This document shows positions 7,188-7,985 of a stretch of DNA of 7,985 nt, one piece after another. The notes under the pieces were generated by a model. That model had not been told where the DNA came from and did no database searches. It worked only from the letters and a program-made list of their open reading frames with translations. Location: NCBI GenBank assembly GCA_030592085.1, contig JAUUZV010000108.1, positions 1-7,985 on the forward strand, written 5' to 3'. The translations under genes and the position numbers were made by a program. Source of the DNA: Clostridia bacterium (GTDB lineage Bacteria > Bacillota > Clostridia > DUPQ01). The stretch's first letter is position 1, and the number at the start of each line of letters is the position of its first letter.

Positions 7188-7370
7188 TTATTCTCCAGTT
7201 TGCTCAATACCTGTTAATCGCTCATCTATATCATCTACTGAATCTACACAGTCATCTAACATAACTGCCATATCTTCAAGTAATAAAAGGAGTTTTTCAA
7301 CAAACTCCTTATTAATATTATCAGCTGATAACTGTTTGAGTAACTCCACTCTAGTGGTAAAATAATCCAT
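7188..7370 (-). CDS. Small CD1247 N-terminal-like protein
   Basis: This is a 60-residue acidic, helical protein with the sequence character of the CD1247 N-terminal domain. It opens with a short aromatic start (DYFTTRVELLKQLSADNI), followed by a Leu-rich helix FVEKLLLLLEDMAVMLDD and an acidic stretch VDSVDDIDERL. In many Clostridia a CD1247-domain protein follows efp, and the same position here supports the call. The usual longer members add a C-terminal part after the N-terminal domain; this one ends at 60 residues. The ATG overlaps the efp stop by one base (TAATG) and has GGAG nine bases upstream, inside efp. Its function is unknown. The match is by eye and position only, so the family name is tentative, but coding status is well supported by the coupling at both ends. 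Confidence 0.7.
   Translation of the reverse strand: MDYFTTRVELLKQLSADNINKEFVEKLLLLLEDMAVMLDDCVDSVDDIDERLTGIEQTGE
7192..7195 (-). promoter_or_regulatory. Ribosome binding site deciding the URO-D-like start
   Basis: On the minus strand GGAG (complement of 7192-7195) is followed by AATAAG and then TTG at 7186. The TAA within that spacer is the stop of the CD1247-like gene, so stop and start form a coupled site. Neither TTG 7207 nor ATG 7171 has a comparable motif at the proper distance. Confidence 0.5.
7287..7310 (-). other. Perfect 9-bp stem-loop inside the CD1247-like gene
   Basis: On the minus strand AAGGAGTTT, a six-base loop GTTGAA and AAACTCCTT form a perfect nine-base-pair hairpin. It is followed by the moderately U-rich TTATTA. 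It lies within codons for NKEFVEKLLLL. It could weaken transcription between efp and the metabolic cassette, but the U-tract is short and broken and the stem is AT-rich. Codon content alone could also produce it. Confidence 0.35.
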
Positions 7371-7927
7371 TAAGCTCGCTCCATATACTCACCTGAACGA
7401 GTATCTATTCTAATTTTATCTCCAATATTAATAAATAGAGGAACTTTTACACTAGCACCTGTTTCTAGTTCTGCAAGTTTTGTAGCTCCTTGAGCTGTAT
7501 CACCTTTAAACCCAGGTTCAGTTTCAATAACTTCTAATATTACAAAGTTAGGTGGTTCTACTCCAAACACTCTGCCATTATGTGATAACATTTGTACTGT
7601 TTCTGTTTCTTTTACAAATTTTAACGCATCACCAAATTGATCTTTGTTAAGTGGCATCTGTTCATAAGTTTCTTCATCCATAAAGTAATATAAGTCACCA
7701 TCTTTATATAAATATTGCATATCTTTTCTTTCAATAAATGCTTTTTTGAATTTCTCATTAGGATTAAATGTTTTTTCAATAGTAGCCCCTGTAATAACAT
7801 TCCTTACTTTTGTTCTAACAAAAGCAGCACCTTTACCTGGCTTTACATGTTGAAATTCAATTACCTGAAACAAGTGATTGTTATCTTCAAAAGTTACACC
7901 ATTTCTAAATTCTCCAGCTGAAATCAT
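7370..7927 (-). CDS. efp: Translation elongation factor P
   Basis: EF-P binds ribosomes stalled at consecutive prolines, between the P and E sites, and promotes peptide bond formation. From ATG 7927 the product is 185 residues, the standard length. The N-terminal KOW-like domain holds the loop HVKPGKGAAFVRTK (27-40), with Lys32 at the tip. In Bacillus subtilis the equivalent lysine is modified with a 5-aminopentanol group; the same may hold here. The following two OB domains include GRVFGVEPPNFVILEV and the C-terminal signature ETGASVKVPLFINIGDKIRID, split here as ETGASVKVPLF and INIGDKIRIDTRSGEY. A longer reading from TTG 7942 (190 residues) is rejected, because that TTG directly abuts the GGGAGG ribosome site (complement of 7935-7940), seven bases before ATG 7927. 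It is the first gene after the window's main promoter. Confidence 0.98.
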   Translation of the reverse strand: MISAGEFRNGVTFEDNNHLFQVIEFQHVKPGKGAAFVRTKVRNVITGATIEKTFNPNEKFKKAFIERKDMQYLYKDGDLYYFMDEETYEQMPLNKDQFGDALKFVKETETVQMLSHNGRVFGVEPPNFVILEVIETEPGFKGDTAQGATKLAELETGASVKVPLFINIGDKIRIDTRSGEYMERA

Positions 7928-7954
7928 AAAAAAACCTCCCAAATATATAAATAA

Positions 7955-7983
7955 ATTATAATGAAATCTAATTAAATAGTCAA
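7955..7983 (-). promoter_or_regulatory. Sigma-A type promoter of efp and the operon
   Basis: On the minus strand TTGACT (complement of 7978-7983) is followed by exactly 17 bases and TATAAT (complement of 7955-7960). This is one mismatch from consensus across both boxes. The -10 box ends 27 bases before the efp ATG at 7927, leaving room for the GGGAGG ribosome site. Upstream sequence is cut by the window edge, so further control elements cannot be seen. Confidence 0.8.
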
Positions 7984-7985
7984 AC

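Noticed and set aside
728..7927. Mycoplasma-type genetic code (TGA as tryptophan)
   Set aside because: TGA ends xseA and nusB at the expected family lengths, and tryptophans are encoded by TGG, so the standard bacterial code fits.
7928..7942. Five-codon extension of efp from TTG 7942
   Set aside because: That TTG is part of the stretch carrying the GGGAGG ribosome site for ATG 7927, and the shorter product has the exact standard EF-P length and N-terminus.
1..7985. tRNA, rRNA, CRISPR array, insertion sequence or riboswitch
   Set aside because: Genes fill the window with gaps of at most about 60 bases. No repeat array, transposase, terminal inverted repeats or RNA gene fold was seen.

Overview
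The window is one stretch of tightly packed genes, all read on the minus strand from about 7985 down to 1. Most of it has a very low GC content: about 25-28% in the stretches I counted by hand. Strong Shine-Dalgarno sites (GGAGG, AAGGAG), the Asp23 and AmaP proteins, a CD1247-like small protein and an EF-P with a PGKG loop all point to the Bacillota or a close relative such as the Haloplasma/Izemoplasma/Turicibacter type of lineage. TGA is used as a stop (xseA, nusB), so the standard bacterial code applies and not the Mycoplasma code. The exact taxon cannot be read from the sequence.

In transcription order, a near-consensus sigma-A type promoter (7955-7983) drives efp, then a 60-residue CD1247-like gene. 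Next comes a four-gene metabolic-looking cassette: a URO-D superfamily protein, a ThuA-family protein, a Gfo/Idh/MocA oxidoreductase and a stand-alone DUF2156 protein. A second promoter (3471-3499), overlapping the end of the DUF2156 gene, then serves the housekeeping block asp23, amaP, nusB, xseA, xseB and ispA. Genes overlap or are separated by 0 to about 42 bases, so translational coupling is likely throughout. No stretch over 300 bases lacks a gene.

The housekeeping genes form the usual Bacillota neighbourhood: translation elongation (efp), envelope stress (asp23/amaP), transcription antitermination (nusB), exonuclease VII (xseA/xseB) and isoprenoid synthesis (ispA). The cassette between efp/CD1247 and asp23 is the accessory element. 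ThuA and Gfo/Idh partners suggest oxidation of a sugar or sugar derivative. The URO-D-like protein belongs to a divergent branch in which the HxCG metal-ligand motif of the corrinoid methyltransferases reads HLDG.

The most striking signal is inside ispA. Its first ~45 codons are AT-rich like the rest of the window, while bases 1-480 are about 44% GC, use CTG leucine codons often, and read like a gammaproteobacterial IspA. The reading frame stays intact across the junction (roughly 480-600), which lies at the conserved aspartate-rich motif. Either the contig is an assembly or amplification chimera joined at a conserved site, or the gene is a natural mosaic. The chimera is the more likely reading, so bases 1 to about 600 should not be assigned to the host without a check.
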